In this document: in pieces, positions 1 to 6,649 of the stretch
Position numbering within the stretch: position 1 is the stretch's first letter
Layout of the letters: every line of letters begins with the position of its first letter
NCBI GenBank assembly: GCA_964483375.1
Contig: CAZABJ010000045.1
Coordinates: forward strand, 1-23,602
Length of the DNA stretch: 23,602 nt
Source: JAUIEH01 sp964483375
Lineage (GTDB): Bacteria > Pseudomonadota > Alphaproteobacteria > Caulobacterales > Maricaulaceae
Direction: 5' to 3'
The notes under the pieces: model-generated
Told to the model about the DNA's origin: nothing
The model's input: the letters and a program-made list of their open reading frames with translations, nothing else
The model's database searches: none
Program-made: the position numbers and the translations under genes

Positions 1-60
1 GCGGATGCGCGACCAGAGACCGAAGCCGCTGAACCGCCTCGTCGTCCCGATCGCCCCTAA
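1..60 (+). CDS. possible C-terminal tail of a gene entering from the left
   Basis: Frame 1 is open from the first base to a TAA at 58-60 and would encode a 19-residue tail rich in Ala, Pro, Glu and Arg, ending PPRRPDRP. Such low-complexity charged tails are common at C-termini in GC-rich bacteria, and composition drops sharply just after the stop. The piece is too short to assign a family or to exclude chance. From 61 to 147 I see nothing recognisable. Confidence 0.3.
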   Translation, partial: ADARPETEAAEPPRRPDRP

Positions 61-147
61 CGCTTGGGAATCGGTTTGCTGTCACGACATCTTAGTCATG
101 AGCAGTGCTGAGCCGCGGCGGGTTATGATTAGTAGCCAATATAGATC

Positions 148-462
148 TCACAAATCGCTTCGGGATGAATGTTGGGCGACCAATTCAACAATTTCATTTA
201 ACGAAAGATCTTTTAAGATTGATGTAGGCGTATCACCTTGATTATCTTCAAGAAATACGTCAACCGGAATGTCGAACTCAAAGATTAGGTCTGTTGTTAG
301 TTCCTCGTACGCTTCTGGGTCGGCATTAAAACGCGTCAAGGGGACATCAGGGCGAAGCTGTGGCCCTTCGACCTTTTTGTGAAATTTTGTGTAAAAGAAT
401 GGCTTAGTCACATAGAGGTTCGCCTCAACAAAATTGCTGACAACTTCACGAATACGCTCCAT
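148..462 (-). CDS. hypothetical protein, AT-rich gene next to tRNA-Arg
   Basis: This encodes a 104-residue protein that I do not recognise. I chose the ATG at 462 over the upstream in-frame start at 495 because a GAGGAG Shine-Dalgarno sequence (470-475) lies 7 bases before it. The protein is acidic, with no membrane segment or signal peptide. The C-terminal half (LIFEFDIPVDVFLEDN, then LSLNEIVELVAQH) has the helix, acidic loop, helix rhythm of acyl-carrier-like helical bundles, but I cannot see a convincing DSL phosphopantetheine site, so this is only a shape resemblance. Codon use is visibly AT-richer than in the core genes, and the gene sits on the 3' side of the tRNA, where acquired DNA often integrates. 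Real gene likely; function unknown. Confidence 0.6.
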   Translation of the reverse strand: MERIREVVSNFVEANLYVTKPFFYTKFHKKVEGPQLRPDVPLTRFNADPEAYEELTTDLIFEFDIPVDVFLEDNQGDTPTSILKDLSLNEIVELVAQHSSRSDL

Positions 463-548
463 ACGATCACTCCTCGGCCAGACACCCCTCTGCATAAGCC
501 GCTCCGCCCGTCATCCCGATGGGGCAGTCCACATGCCCAAAAGTGAGA

Positions 549-625
549 TGGCGCACCCATCAGGATTCGAACCTGAGACCTCTGCCTTCGGAGGGCAGCG
601 CTCTATCCAGCTGAGCTATGGGTGC
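549..625 (-). tRNA. tRNA-Arg (anticodon CCG)
   Basis: On the minus strand the acceptor 5' strand GCACCCA (625-619) pairs with TGGGTGC (559-553). A G discriminator follows and CCA is encoded at 551-549. The D-arm (GCTCAGCTGGATAGAGC) and T-arm (GGTTCGAATCC) are canonical. The anticodon stem CTGCC/GGCAG encloses the loop CTCCGAA, which reads CCG at positions 34-36 and so decodes CGG arginine codons. Length is 77 nt with CCA. The AT-rich stretch begins on the 3' side of this gene. Confidence 0.97.
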
Positions 626-646
626 GTTCGCGTGGCGAAGAGGGCA

Positions 647-675
647 GATGTACCCCAAGCCGGGCTGGGTCGCAA
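647..675 (-). promoter_or_regulatory. possible sigma-70-type promoter of tRNA-Arg
   Basis: On the minus strand TTGCGA (675-670) is followed after exactly 17 bp by TACATC (652-647), placing a start site about 15 nt before the tRNA 5' end. The -35 matches consensus at 4 of 6 positions; the -10 is weak. The -35 abuts the hairpin proposed as terminator of the upstream operon. Confidence 0.35.
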
Positions 676-694
676 ACATGCCGGACCCGGCATG
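674..694 (-). terminator. possible terminator of the HTH/LDEREL operon
   Basis: Downstream of the last operon gene (stop at 718) the minus strand carries CATGCCGG-GT-CCGGCATG (694-677), a perfect 8-bp inverted repeat, followed by TTT. The innermost pairs cannot form around a 2-nt loop, so the stem is about 6-7 bp. The T run is short, so termination would be moderate. Confidence 0.4.
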
Positions 695-717
695 GCCGCC
701 GGCTTGAGGGCGGGAGG

Positions 718-1224
718 CTAAGCGGGTTCGGCGGTCTCGGTTTGCTCGGGCGGGGCTAGGGTCCAGGCCAGATACGCCGTCGGCAGGGTGGCGGCGGTTA
801 AGAACACGCCCCAAAACACCGCGTTCCAGTGCTCATAGCTCTGCGGACGCCAAAGCGCGAAGCGTGGCGCATCGGCGGCGAGCGCGAGGTAGATGATCGC
901 TAACAGCGCAATCCCGGTGAACGAGACGTAAGAAAAGCCGTAGGCGCGACGGCGCCAGGCCAATTCGCGTTCATCGAGCCGTGCGGTCTCTTCCCCGCTT
1001 ATGCGTTGCAGGGCATGAACGGAGAGAAACCCGAACGCGGCCAAGGACGCGAACACCAACGCAAAGCCGAAAACGTCCAGCCAAAGCGCTTCGCGTGCGC
1101 CGGCGACGAGCCGCATCAGGCACCCGGCCGGGTAGCCCGCGAGAATGAAGCTCGTCAACGCGCGGACCCGGCCTGGTCGCCAGGCGCGCGGTCCGGTTTC
1201 GCTTGGTCGACGGTAATACAGCAT
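718..1224 (-). CDS. LDEREL-motif membrane protein, operon gene 4 (paralogue C)
   Basis: This 168-residue inner-membrane protein has four predicted hydrophobic segments, roughly residues 22-42, 50-70, 97-117 and 135-155. The motif LDEREL (83-88) stands at the start of a charged stretch (AWRRRA) between helices 2 and 3, and WRP (125-127) plus HW (132-133) precede helix 4, which ends LPTAYLAW. The same landmarks occur in the same order in the gene just upstream, so the two are paralogues. The ATG at 1224 is preceded by AAGGAG, which overlaps the stop codon of the upstream gene; the gap is 13 bp. I do not recognise a named family with certainty. Small HTH regulators are often encoded beside short membrane proteins carrying a DERE-type motif, and this gene fits that pattern. 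Biochemical function is unknown. Confidence 0.85.
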   Translation of the reverse strand: MLYYRRPSETGPRAWRPGRVRALTSFILAGYPAGCLMRLVAGAREALWLDVFGFALVFASLAAFGFLSVHALQRISGEETARLDERELAWRRRAYGFSYVSFTGIALLAIIYLALAADAPRFALWRPQSYEHWNAVFWGVFLTAATLPTAYLAWTLAPPEQTETAEPA

Positions 1225-1237
1225 AGCGAGCCGCTCC

Positions 1238-1768
1238 TTACTCCGGGTCCAGGGGTTTGGTGAGCCAAGCGGCCGCCGCAGTCGGCAGGAGCATCCCATA
1301 GACGATCCCGCCCCAGAGCAGCGCGCTCCAATGGCTCCATTCGGCCGGCCGCCAAAGCCGCTCACTGTCGAAGGCGAGCCCCAAATACAGCAACGTCACC
1401 AGGCTCAGCACGACAAAGATCTGATAAGCGATCGATTGGGCGCGGCGGCGAAGCGCCAATTCGCGTTCGTCCAGGGCCGCGGCGGTTATGGCGCCTTGGG
1501 TCGACCGGGTCAGCCGGCTCGAGGCGATGAGACTGAAGCTGATGAGCGCAGCGATGATGAGCCCGAAGCCAACCGCCTCAAGCACGGAAAAGCGCGCGAA
1601 AAGATACTGCGGATCGACGTCCAACAGGAGGATCACGCCTCCCAAGGGATAAAGCGCTAACGGCGCGGTCGCCAACAACCGCATGGCCCACACCTGCCGC
1701 AGTGGGTGGTCTTCGGGATAGTCGCGGCACAGGAGGCGGTCGGTTTGGCTGCGCTTGGCTTCAGCCAT
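1238..1768 (-). CDS. LDEREL-motif membrane protein, operon gene 3 (paralogue B)
   Basis: This 176-residue membrane protein has hydrophobic segments near residues 31-49, 61-82, 113-133 and 150-168. LDEREL is at 99-104, followed by ALRRRAQ. WRP (139-141) and HW (146-147) sit before the last helix, which ends LPTAAAAWLTKPL. Order and spacing match the downstream paralogue. The start codon overlaps the end of the preceding gene by 8 bp (ATGGCTGA contains its stop), and a GGAG lies 7 bases before the ATG inside that gene, so translation is probably coupled. The conserved acidic/basic motif after helix 2 is the strongest feature and is likely on a cytoplasmic face because of the following arginines (inference). 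There is no enzyme signature. It may sense the membrane or bind the HTH regulator, but that is a hypothesis. Confidence 0.88.
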   Translation of the reverse strand: MAEAKRSQTDRLLCRDYPEDHPLRQVWAMRLLATAPLALYPLGGVILLLDVDPQYLFARFSVLEAVGFGLIIAALISFSLIASSRLTRSTQGAITAAALDERELALRRRAQSIAYQIFVVLSLVTLLYLGLAFDSERLWRPAEWSHWSALLWGGIVYGMLLPTAAAAWLTKPLDPE

Positions 1769-2141
1769 TTGTGCTCTCCATAGGGTCGTCGTCGGCGTCG
1801 ATCAGGGGGCGGGCGCTCCAAGCCACAAACGCTTGAGGCGACAACAGACCCATAAAAAAGGCGGTGAGCCCGACCGACAGCTCGCGTTCATCAAGCGTGT
1901 CGGTCGGCTCCACGACCGGTCGAAGCCCGTTGGTCGCCACGCCGAAGGCGTAGAGCCCAAGCGCCGACAGGGTCGCGGCGAGCCCCGCCGCCTCGCGCAC
2001 GGAGATCCCTGGCGCTGGGCTGTCACGGCTGAACAGGATCGCTCCCAAAGGAAACAGCGCCAGCGCGGTCAGCGTGGTCACGCGCAACAGGCGGTTGACT
2101 GTCGCGGGGGAAGCGGGGCCGCGGCTTTGGCGGGGCGTCAT
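1761..2141 (-). CDS. short LDEREL-motif membrane protein, operon gene 2 (paralogue A, lacks the middle section)
   Basis: This 126-residue protein has hydrophobic segments near residues 22-38, 50-70 and 91-108. LDEREL (83-88) is present, but the helix 3, WRP and HW section found in the two downstream paralogues is absent. The motif is followed almost directly by the equivalent of the last helix (LLSPQAFVAW, then RPL). Relative to paralogue B about 44 residues are missing with the frame kept, which looks like a clean internal deletion or a natural short form. The ATG at 2141 comes one base after the stop of the HTH gene, with GGAGAG just upstream, so I chose it over a longer reading that would overlap the HTH gene. 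With an odd number of helices its C-terminus may face the opposite side from its paralogues. Confidence 0.8.
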   Translation of the reverse strand: MTPRQSRGPASPATVNRLLRVTTLTALALFPLGAILFSRDSPAPGISVREAAGLAATLSALGLYAFGVATNGLRPVVEPTDTLDERELSVGLTAFFMGLLSPQAFVAWSARPLIDADDDPMESTNG

Positions 2142-2142
2142 G

Positions 2143-2382
2143 TCACTCTCCGGCCTTGCGTAGTTGTTCGGACAAGGGAGCAAAAGGTTTGAGCGAGAAA
2201 AGCATCTCCACGGGCAAGTCAAAATAAGCCGAGAGCTTAAGGGCGAGCTCAAGGCTCGGGTTGTAGTCGCCGCGCTCCAAGTAGCCGACGGTTTGATAGT
2301 TCACGCCCACCGCGGCGGCGAGCGCCTTGCGGCTCAAGCCCCGTTCGGCGCGCAGCACGGCGATGCGATTGTAAATCGCCAT
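2143..2382 (-). CDS. small Cro/C1-type HTH transcriptional regulator, operon gene 1
   Basis: This 79-residue protein is almost entirely one HTH_3/XRE-type domain. It opens NRIAVLRAERGLSRKALA, with the HTH at about residues 17-37 (LAAAVGVNYQTVGYLERGDY) and the usual NPSLELALKLSAYF and LPVEMLFSL tail. There is no separate ligand-binding domain, as in short regulators that partner with a neighbouring membrane protein. It heads an operon with three membrane proteins and is followed by the next start after one base. The start is the ATG at 2382; the only purine-rich site, GGAG, is 13 bases away, so initiation may be weak. The promoter upstream carries an inverted repeat over its -10, suggesting that the protein represses its own operon (inference). 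Confidence 0.93.
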   Translation of the reverse strand: MAIYNRIAVLRAERGLSRKALAAAVGVNYQTVGYLERGDYNPSLELALKLSAYFDLPVEMLFSLKPFAPLSEQLRKAGE

Positions 2383-2407
2383 TTTTTGTAGCGCACTCCA
2401 ATGCGTT

Positions 2408-2443
2408 TGTTGTCACTACACAACACTTTTGCTAATTTGTCAA
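2408..2443 (-). promoter_or_regulatory. promoter and probable operator of the HTH/LDEREL operon
   Basis: On the minus strand a perfect -35 TTGACA (2443-2438) is separated by 17 bp from TGTAGT (2420-2415), a 4 of 6 match to the -10. The -10 lies in the inverted repeat TGTTGT-GTAGTG-ACAACA (2425-2408), with 6-bp perfect arms. A dimeric Cro/C1-type repressor bound there would block RNA polymerase. The predicted start site near 2408 leaves a 5' leader of about 26 nt before the HTH gene. Confidence 0.65.
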
Positions 2444-2546
2444 TCTGCTGGTCTGAGCAAGCCGTCTGCCTCAAGCGCGTGACGCATTAGAATGCTGCGC
2501 CTGTTCGTTCCACATATGCAATTTCTGTTGTATGTACGCAATAGAA

Positions 2547-2575
2547 TTGATAGCGCTTACGACGTAACGAGAAAT
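2547..2575 (+). promoter_or_regulatory. possible promoter of the TraB/GumN gene
   Basis: TTGATA (2547-2552, 5 of 6 to the -35) and AGAAAT (2570-2575, 3 of 6 to the -10) are 17 bp apart in an AT-richer stretch. They put the start site near 2582, just before the GGGAG ribosome binding site (2587-2591) and the ATG at 2599. The -10 is weak. Confidence 0.35.
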
Positions 2576-2598
2576 CCTTCGAGAAAGGGAGTGTCGCA

Positions 2599-3543
2599 AT
2601 GACAGAGTGGGGTTGGACGAAAGCGAGCAGGGCGGCGGCCCTGGCGACCGTGATGGCGGTCAGCGCTGCGGGTTGCGCCGCGATCGCAAAGACGGAAACG
2701 GACGTTGCGGCCGAAAGCGCAGTCGTTCCGCCTGCCGGACCGGCGCTGTGGCGCGTGGCCGACGAGGACTCCGTGGTTTGGCTGTTCGGCAGCGTCCACA
2801 TCCTCAATCCTGACGTGGATTGGCGGCGGTCTGAGATCGACGAGGCCTTCGCGGCCGCAGACACGGTCTATCTTGAGGTCCCCGTGGACGCCGGCGCGCA
2901 ACAAGCGGCCGCCGCGCTTATTCCAGCCGTGGGTTTCAATCCCGGCGGGGTGACGCTGTCCTCGATGCTGGATGAGGGCCAGCGGGCGTTGTTGGCGCGG
3001 GTCGCAGGGCAGGTTTCTTTGCCGCCGGCGACGCTGGAGCCGATGCGGCCTTGGCTCGCGGGCGTGATGATCGGCGTCCAAGCGATCGTCGCAGAGGGCG
3101 GCGACCCCATGGCGGGGGTTGAGATGGTGCTTGCGCGGGAAGCCGAGGCGGCTGGCAAACAGCTGCGCTACTTCGAGACCATCGAGGAACAGCTTGGCAT
3201 TCTTTCGGGGCTCAGCCCTGAGGCGGAACTGCGCTTCTTTGTCGGCGGCCTCGAACAAATGGATGAGCGCCCCGAAATCGTGAGCGAGCTGATGAACGTC
3301 TGGATCGCCGGCGACGTCGATGGGCTTTCAGCGCTTGTCAATGAAGGCGTCGCTTTGGAGCCGGAGGCCTTCGACGCGCTCATCGTCAGGCGCAACCGGA
3401 ATTGGATCCCGCAGATTGAGGCTGAGCTCAATGACGTCGGGGGCGTGACCTTCGTCGCCGTGGGCGCAGCCCATCTGACGAGCGACGCGGTCGGGGTGCA
3501 GGCCCTTCTGGAAGAGCGCGGCTGGACGGTGGAGCGTTTCTAG
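2599..3543 (+). CDS. TraB/GumN family protein, probable lipoprotein
   Basis: This 314-residue protein belongs to the TraB/GumN family (PF01963-type). It has the N-terminal GSVHIL motif (residues 64-69), a conserved Glu after it (YLEVP, E93) and the C-terminal FVAVGAAHL motif that closes the fold. These His and Glu residues are thought to form a metal site in Tiki/TraB-like proteases; whether this protein is a protease is not shown. Residues 1-26 form a signal peptide with a possible lipobox ending AAGC (Cys26), so it is probably exported and perhaps lipid-anchored; the -3 residue is Ala rather than Leu, which weakens the lipoprotein call. Translation starts 7 bases after GGGAG. The gene has its own promoter region, diverges from the HTH operon and ends in a strong terminator, so it looks monocistronic. 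Confidence 0.9.
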   Translation: MTEWGWTKASRAAALATVMAVSAAGCAAIAKTETDVAAESAVVPPAGPALWRVADEDSVVWLFGSVHILNPDVDWRRSEIDEAFAAADTVYLEVPVDAGAQQAAAALIPAVGFNPGGVTLSSMLDEGQRALLARVAGQVSLPPATLEPMRPWLAGVMIGVQAIVAEGGDPMAGVEMVLAREAEAAGKQLRYFETIEEQLGILSGLSPEAELRFFVGGLEQMDERPEIVSELMNVWIAGDVDGLSALVNEGVALEPEAFDALIVRRNRNWIPQIEAELNDVGGVTFVAVGAAHLTSDAVGVQALLEERGWTVERF

Positions 3544-3567
3544 TCCTGGTCTTTCTCTACAAGTCGG

Positions 3568-3602
3568 AACGCGGCGAAGCGGGCTTCGCCGCGTTTCCTT
3601 TT
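3568..3602 (+). terminator. rho-independent terminator after the TraB/GumN gene
   Basis: A perfect 12-bp stem (AACGCGGCGAAG 3568-3579 with CTTCGCCGCGTT 3584-3595) has a 4-nt CGGG loop and is followed by TCCTTTT. The T tract is on the plus strand, so it serves the gene ending at 3543. It also separates that gene from the convergent ABC gene. Confidence 0.85.
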
Positions 3603-3615
3603 GGGCGCGGCGGCG

Positions 3616-4605
3616 CTAGCGCGCGGCGCGCCCATAGGTCAGCGCCAAAAAGACGTCTTCCAGGTCGGGCTCCTCGGTCTTCAGGTCCTCAATGCGCGCG
3701 CCTGAAGCGCGGAAACGCTCGATGATGTCGGCGACCAAATCCACGCCGGGACGGTAGGTGACGGCGAGCCCGCCGTCGGGGCGCAGCGCGGCTTCGTAGT
3801 CCGCCAACGCCTCGGGCGGGGCGGAGAGCGGCGTGCAGGGCGTGATGACAAGCGTCTTTCGGTTCAGCCGTGACAGGAGCTGCGGGGTGCGTTCGCAGGC
3901 GACGACTTCGCCCTGATCGATAATGGCGATTTCGTCGCACAGCTCCTGGGCCTCTTCCAGATAGTGGGTCGTCAGCACCACCGTCGTGCCGCGCGCATGC
4001 AGCGAGCGCACATAGTCCCAAAGCTGCCGGCGCAGTTCGATGTCCACCCCCGCGGTGGGCTCGTCGAGCACCAAGACCGGCGGGTCATGGACTAACGCCT
4101 TGGCCACCAGAAGCCGGCGCTTCATGCCGCCGGAAAGCGTGCGCACATAGGCGTCGCGCTTGTCCGACAGCCCAACGGCCTCGAGGATTTCGGCGGTGCG
4201 GCGCTCCGACTTGGGAACGCCGTAAAAGCCCGCCATGAAGTCGAGCGTTTCAGCCGGGGTGAAAAAGGGGTCCATATTCAGTTCCTGGGGCACCACGCCG
4301 ATGGCCGCCCGCGCGCGTCGCGAGTCGCGCTCGATGTCGTAACCCCAGACTTTCGCCTCGCCGGCGGATTTGACCACGAGCCCTGCGAGGATGTTGATGA
4401 GCGTTGATTTGCCCGCGCCGTTCGGTCCCAAAAGGCCGAAGATCGATCCTTTCGGCACGTCTAAATCCACCGCTTTGAGCGCTGTCTTGCCCGGCTCGCC
4501 TTTCCGTCCCCGGTAGGTTTTGGCCAAGCCGCGCAGCGAGATTGCTTGGCCGGCCACTTCTGAATCACCAAGGTTTGTTTCGGATCGGGCTTCAGGGACG
4601 CTCAT
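3616..4605 (-). CDS. ABC transporter ATP-binding protein (ABC-2 exporter type)
   Basis: This 329-residue ABC ATPase has Walker A GPNGAGKST (60-68), a Q-loop Gln (Q107 in VVPQEL), signature LSGGM (157-161), Walker B VLVLDE (177-182) and an H-loop His (H214 in LTTHYLEEA). The C-terminal 90 residues form the extra domain usual in ABC-2 type exporter ATPases (NodI, DrrA, YadG-like), which drive export of polyketides, lipids or glycans. The phrase GVVPQELNMDPFFT and the overall length suggest the YadG-like branch. No membrane permease is encoded next to it: downstream is a convergent gene and upstream a divergent one. The partner must be elsewhere in the genome. The ATG at 4605 has GAGAGG upstream. 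Confidence 0.95.
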   Translation of the reverse strand: MSVPEARSETNLGDSEVAGQAISLRGLAKTYRGRKGEPGKTALKAVDLDVPKGSIFGLLGPNGAGKSTLINILAGLVVKSAGEAKVWGYDIERDSRRARAAIGVVPQELNMDPFFTPAETLDFMAGFYGVPKSERRTAEILEAVGLSDKRDAYVRTLSGGMKRRLLVAKALVHDPPVLVLDEPTAGVDIELRRQLWDYVRSLHARGTTVVLTTHYLEEAQELCDEIAIIDQGEVVACERTPQLLSRLNRKTLVITPCTPLSAPPEALADYEAALRPDGGLAVTYRPGVDLVADIIERFRASGARIEDLKTEEPDLEDVFLALTYGRAAR

Positions 4606-4701
4606 CGGAACCTCTCGCCGGCGCGCAGGCTAGATTGACCGCAGCGCCGCGCGCCCATACCTATTCCGCTCTCTCCTCGGCGCCAATGCGAGCTGACGGC
4701 C

Positions 4702-4917
4702 ATGTCCAAGCCCTATGATCCCGCTAAGGACTTCATGTCGCCGCCCGAAGTCTTCGTGGTCGAGGGCCGACGCGCGGTGTGCGACGGCCCTGGCGGCGCG
4801 CATGCGCATCCCCGGGTCTATCTTGAGATGGGCGACGAGGACTTTGTCGACTGTCCCTATTGCGATCGCCGCTTCGTCCGACGGGGCGGCGCGTTCGACC
4901 CCGACCGCGCGGGCTGA
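4702..4917 (+). CDS. zinc-finger CHCC (NDUFS6-like) protein
   Basis: This 71-residue protein has the zf-CHCC/NDUFS6-type zinc site: VCDGPGG (Cys27), AHAHPRVYL (His34 and His36, the latter in the family position), then CPYC (Cys51 and Cys54), followed by RRF. The family includes the mitochondrial complex I accessory subunit NDUFS6, and short homologues are widespread in Alphaproteobacteria. Here it is encoded away from any nuo genes, between a divergent ABC ATPase and an anion transporter. A role in complex I is known for the mitochondrial family member and only inferred here. Confidence 0.9.
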   Translation: MSKPYDPAKDFMSPPEVFVVEGRRAVCDGPGGAHAHPRVYLEMGDEDFVDCPYCDRRFVRRGGAFDPDRAG

Positions 4918-5004
4918 CCCGGAAAAGCCGTTTCCTGTCGACGTTCCTCGCGGCATGCTGCGCGGTCAGAGCGCGCGCATCGACGCGGCGAGGGGAGATA
5001 AGGC

Positions 5005-6555
5005 ATGGCCGAACAGGACGGACGGCGCGGGCGCGCCGGGACGGTGGGGTTGTTTTTGGGCCCTGCGATCGTTTTGGCGATGCAGCTTGCCGGCCCGCCC
5101 GAGGGCTTGAGCCGGGAGGCGTGGATCGTCGCTTCGGTCGCGCTTCTGATGGCGACCTGGTGGGCGACGGAAGCCATCCCCATTCCCGCCACGTCCCTGA
5201 TCCCGCTCGTCGCCTTTCCGCCCTTTGAAATCCTGACGACCCGCGCGGCGGGCGCGCCCTATATGAGCCCGATTGTTCTCTTGCTGCTCGCCGGGTTCAT
5301 CATTGCGCTGGCCCTTGAGCGATGGCGGCTGCATGAGCGGATCGCGCTGAACATCGTCGTCCGCGCCGGGGGGCGGCCGCGCCTCTTGATCTTGGGGTTC
5401 ATGATTGCGGCGGCGCTCCTGTCGATGTGGATCTCCAACACCGCGACCACCTTGATGATGATCCCCATCGCGCTTTCGGTCGCGGCGGCGGAGGAGCGGG
5501 ACGGCGGGGAGGGCCGGCCGGTGTTCACCCTCGCCCTTTTGTTGGGCATCGCCTACGCGGCCTCTATCGGCGGTGTCGCGACGCCCGTCGGCACGCCGAC
5601 CAACCTCATCGCGATGGGCTATCTTGAAGAGAACGCGGACCGTTCGGTGAGCTTCCCCCAATGGATGGCGTTGGGCGTGCCGGCGGCCGCGCTGATGATT
5701 CCGGCGGCCTGGCTGGTGGTCACCCGCTTCGCGATGAAGGTGCCCGCACAGGCTCCGGCGGAAGCCGCCGCGTCTGCGGTGCGCGAACGCCTGACCGCGC
5801 TTGGCGGTTTGACCATGCCTGAAGCCCGGGTGGCCATCGTTTTCGGTTTGGTGGCCGTGGCGTGGATTTCCCGCCAATTCGTGCTCAGCCCGTTTGTCGA
5901 CGGGTTGGAGGCGGAGGCTGAACGCCTGGCGGCGGCGGGCTCCGCGCTCGCCGCTGACGCTCAGGCGCGGTTTGCGTATTGGAAAGGGATGAACGGCTCC
6001 TCGATGGACGCGGTCATCGCGGTCACTGGCGCGCTCGCGTTGTTCTTGATCCCGGCTGGCGGAAAAATCGGCGCCCGCCGTCCGCTGATGGATTGGGACA
6101 CTGCGGTGCGCCTGCCGTGGGGCGTCATCATTCTTTTCGGCGGCGGGCTCAGCCTGGCCGCGGCGATGCGGGCGACCGGGCTGGCGGGCTGGCTTGGCGA
6201 ACAATTGGCGTTCCTTGCAAGCTGGCCGCCGCTTCTGATCGTCGTGCTGTTCGTCGCCGCCATCATCTTCTTGACCGAACTCACGTCGAATGTGGCCACG
6301 GTCACCGCGTTCATGCCGGTTATGGCGGATGTCGCCGTCCAGGCGCAGTTCGACCCCCTCATCCTCGCCGCGCCCGCGGCGATCGCAGGGTCGTGCGCGT
6401 TCATGCTGCCGGTGGCGACCGCCCCTAACGCTATCGTTTACGCGACAGGCAAAGTGCGGATAAGCGACATGATCCGCACGGGGTTTCGGGTCAATTTGGC
6501 GGGCGTCGTGTTGATCACCTTGTCAGCGGGGCTGCTGGCCCAGCTGATGTACTGA
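5005..6555 (+). CDS. SLC13/DASS family anion:Na+ symporter
   Basis: This 516-residue integral membrane protein has about 11-12 hydrophobic segments and no signal peptide. It shows the divalent-anion:sodium symporter signatures: WWATEAIPIPATSLIPL (52-68), a first SNT motif (MWISNTATTLMMIP, S144-N145-T146), GTPTNLI (196-202), and a second repeat motif (LTSNVATVTAFMP, S428-N429-V430) followed by TAPNAIVYATG. The second motif is SNV instead of the usual SNT. Family substrates are C4-dicarboxylates, citrate or sulfate; the likely role is sodium-driven uptake of a dicarboxylate, but the substrate cannot be read from the sequence. The start has GGGGAGATAAGG just upstream. A LysR-type regulator follows 94 bp downstream in the same direction and may control it. 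Confidence 0.93.
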   Translation: MAEQDGRRGRAGTVGLFLGPAIVLAMQLAGPPEGLSREAWIVASVALLMATWWATEAIPIPATSLIPLVAFPPFEILTTRAAGAPYMSPIVLLLLAGFIIALALERWRLHERIALNIVVRAGGRPRLLILGFMIAAALLSMWISNTATTLMMIPIALSVAAAEERDGGEGRPVFTLALLLGIAYAASIGGVATPVGTPTNLIAMGYLEENADRSVSFPQWMALGVPAAALMIPAAWLVVTRFAMKVPAQAPAEAAASAVRERLTALGGLTMPEARVAIVFGLVAVAWISRQFVLSPFVDGLEAEAERLAAAGSALAADAQARFAYWKGMNGSSMDAVIAVTGALALFLIPAGGKIGARRPLMDWDTAVRLPWGVIILFGGGLSLAAAMRATGLAGWLGEQLAFLASWPPLLIVVLFVAAIIFLTELTSNVATVTAFMPVMADVAVQAQFDPLILAAPAAIAGSCAFMLPVATAPNAIVYATGKVRISDMIRTGFRVNLAGVVLITLSAGLLAQLMY

Positions 6556-6588
6556 GGAGCGATGCCGCGCCGGGCCTCCACAACAAAT

Positions 6589-6602
6589 CGCAGCGCGCTG
6601 CG
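6589..6602. repeat. 14-bp perfect palindrome between the transporter and LysR genes
   Basis: CGCAGCGCGCTGCG is its own reverse complement. It lies 34 bp after the transporter stop and 47 bp before the LysR start. There is no T tract, so it is not an obvious terminator. It could be a binding site, but in GC-rich DNA it may be chance. Confidence 0.3.
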
Positions 6603-6649
6603 GCGCTGAAAGTCGACAGGCGTGCGCTGGCGGGCGTATTCGGGCGATC

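Noticed and set aside
5..241. 78-codon plus-strand open frame at the left edge
   Set aside because: No ribosome binding site, crosses the composition break and overlaps the better-supported minus-strand gene at 148-462.
434..721. 95-codon plus-strand open frame across the tRNA
   Set aside because: It reads through the antisense strand of tRNA-Arg and has no coding features.
2557..3258. 233-codon minus-strand open frame opposite the TraB/GumN gene
   Set aside because: Antisense to a gene with a family signature, good ribosome binding site and terminator; composition typical of a shadow frame.
4966..6204. 412-codon minus-strand open frame opposite the anion transporter
   Set aside because: The translation is extremely rich in Arg, Gly, His and Gln with no domain, while the plus strand encodes a clear DASS transporter. 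It is an antisense artefact of high GC.
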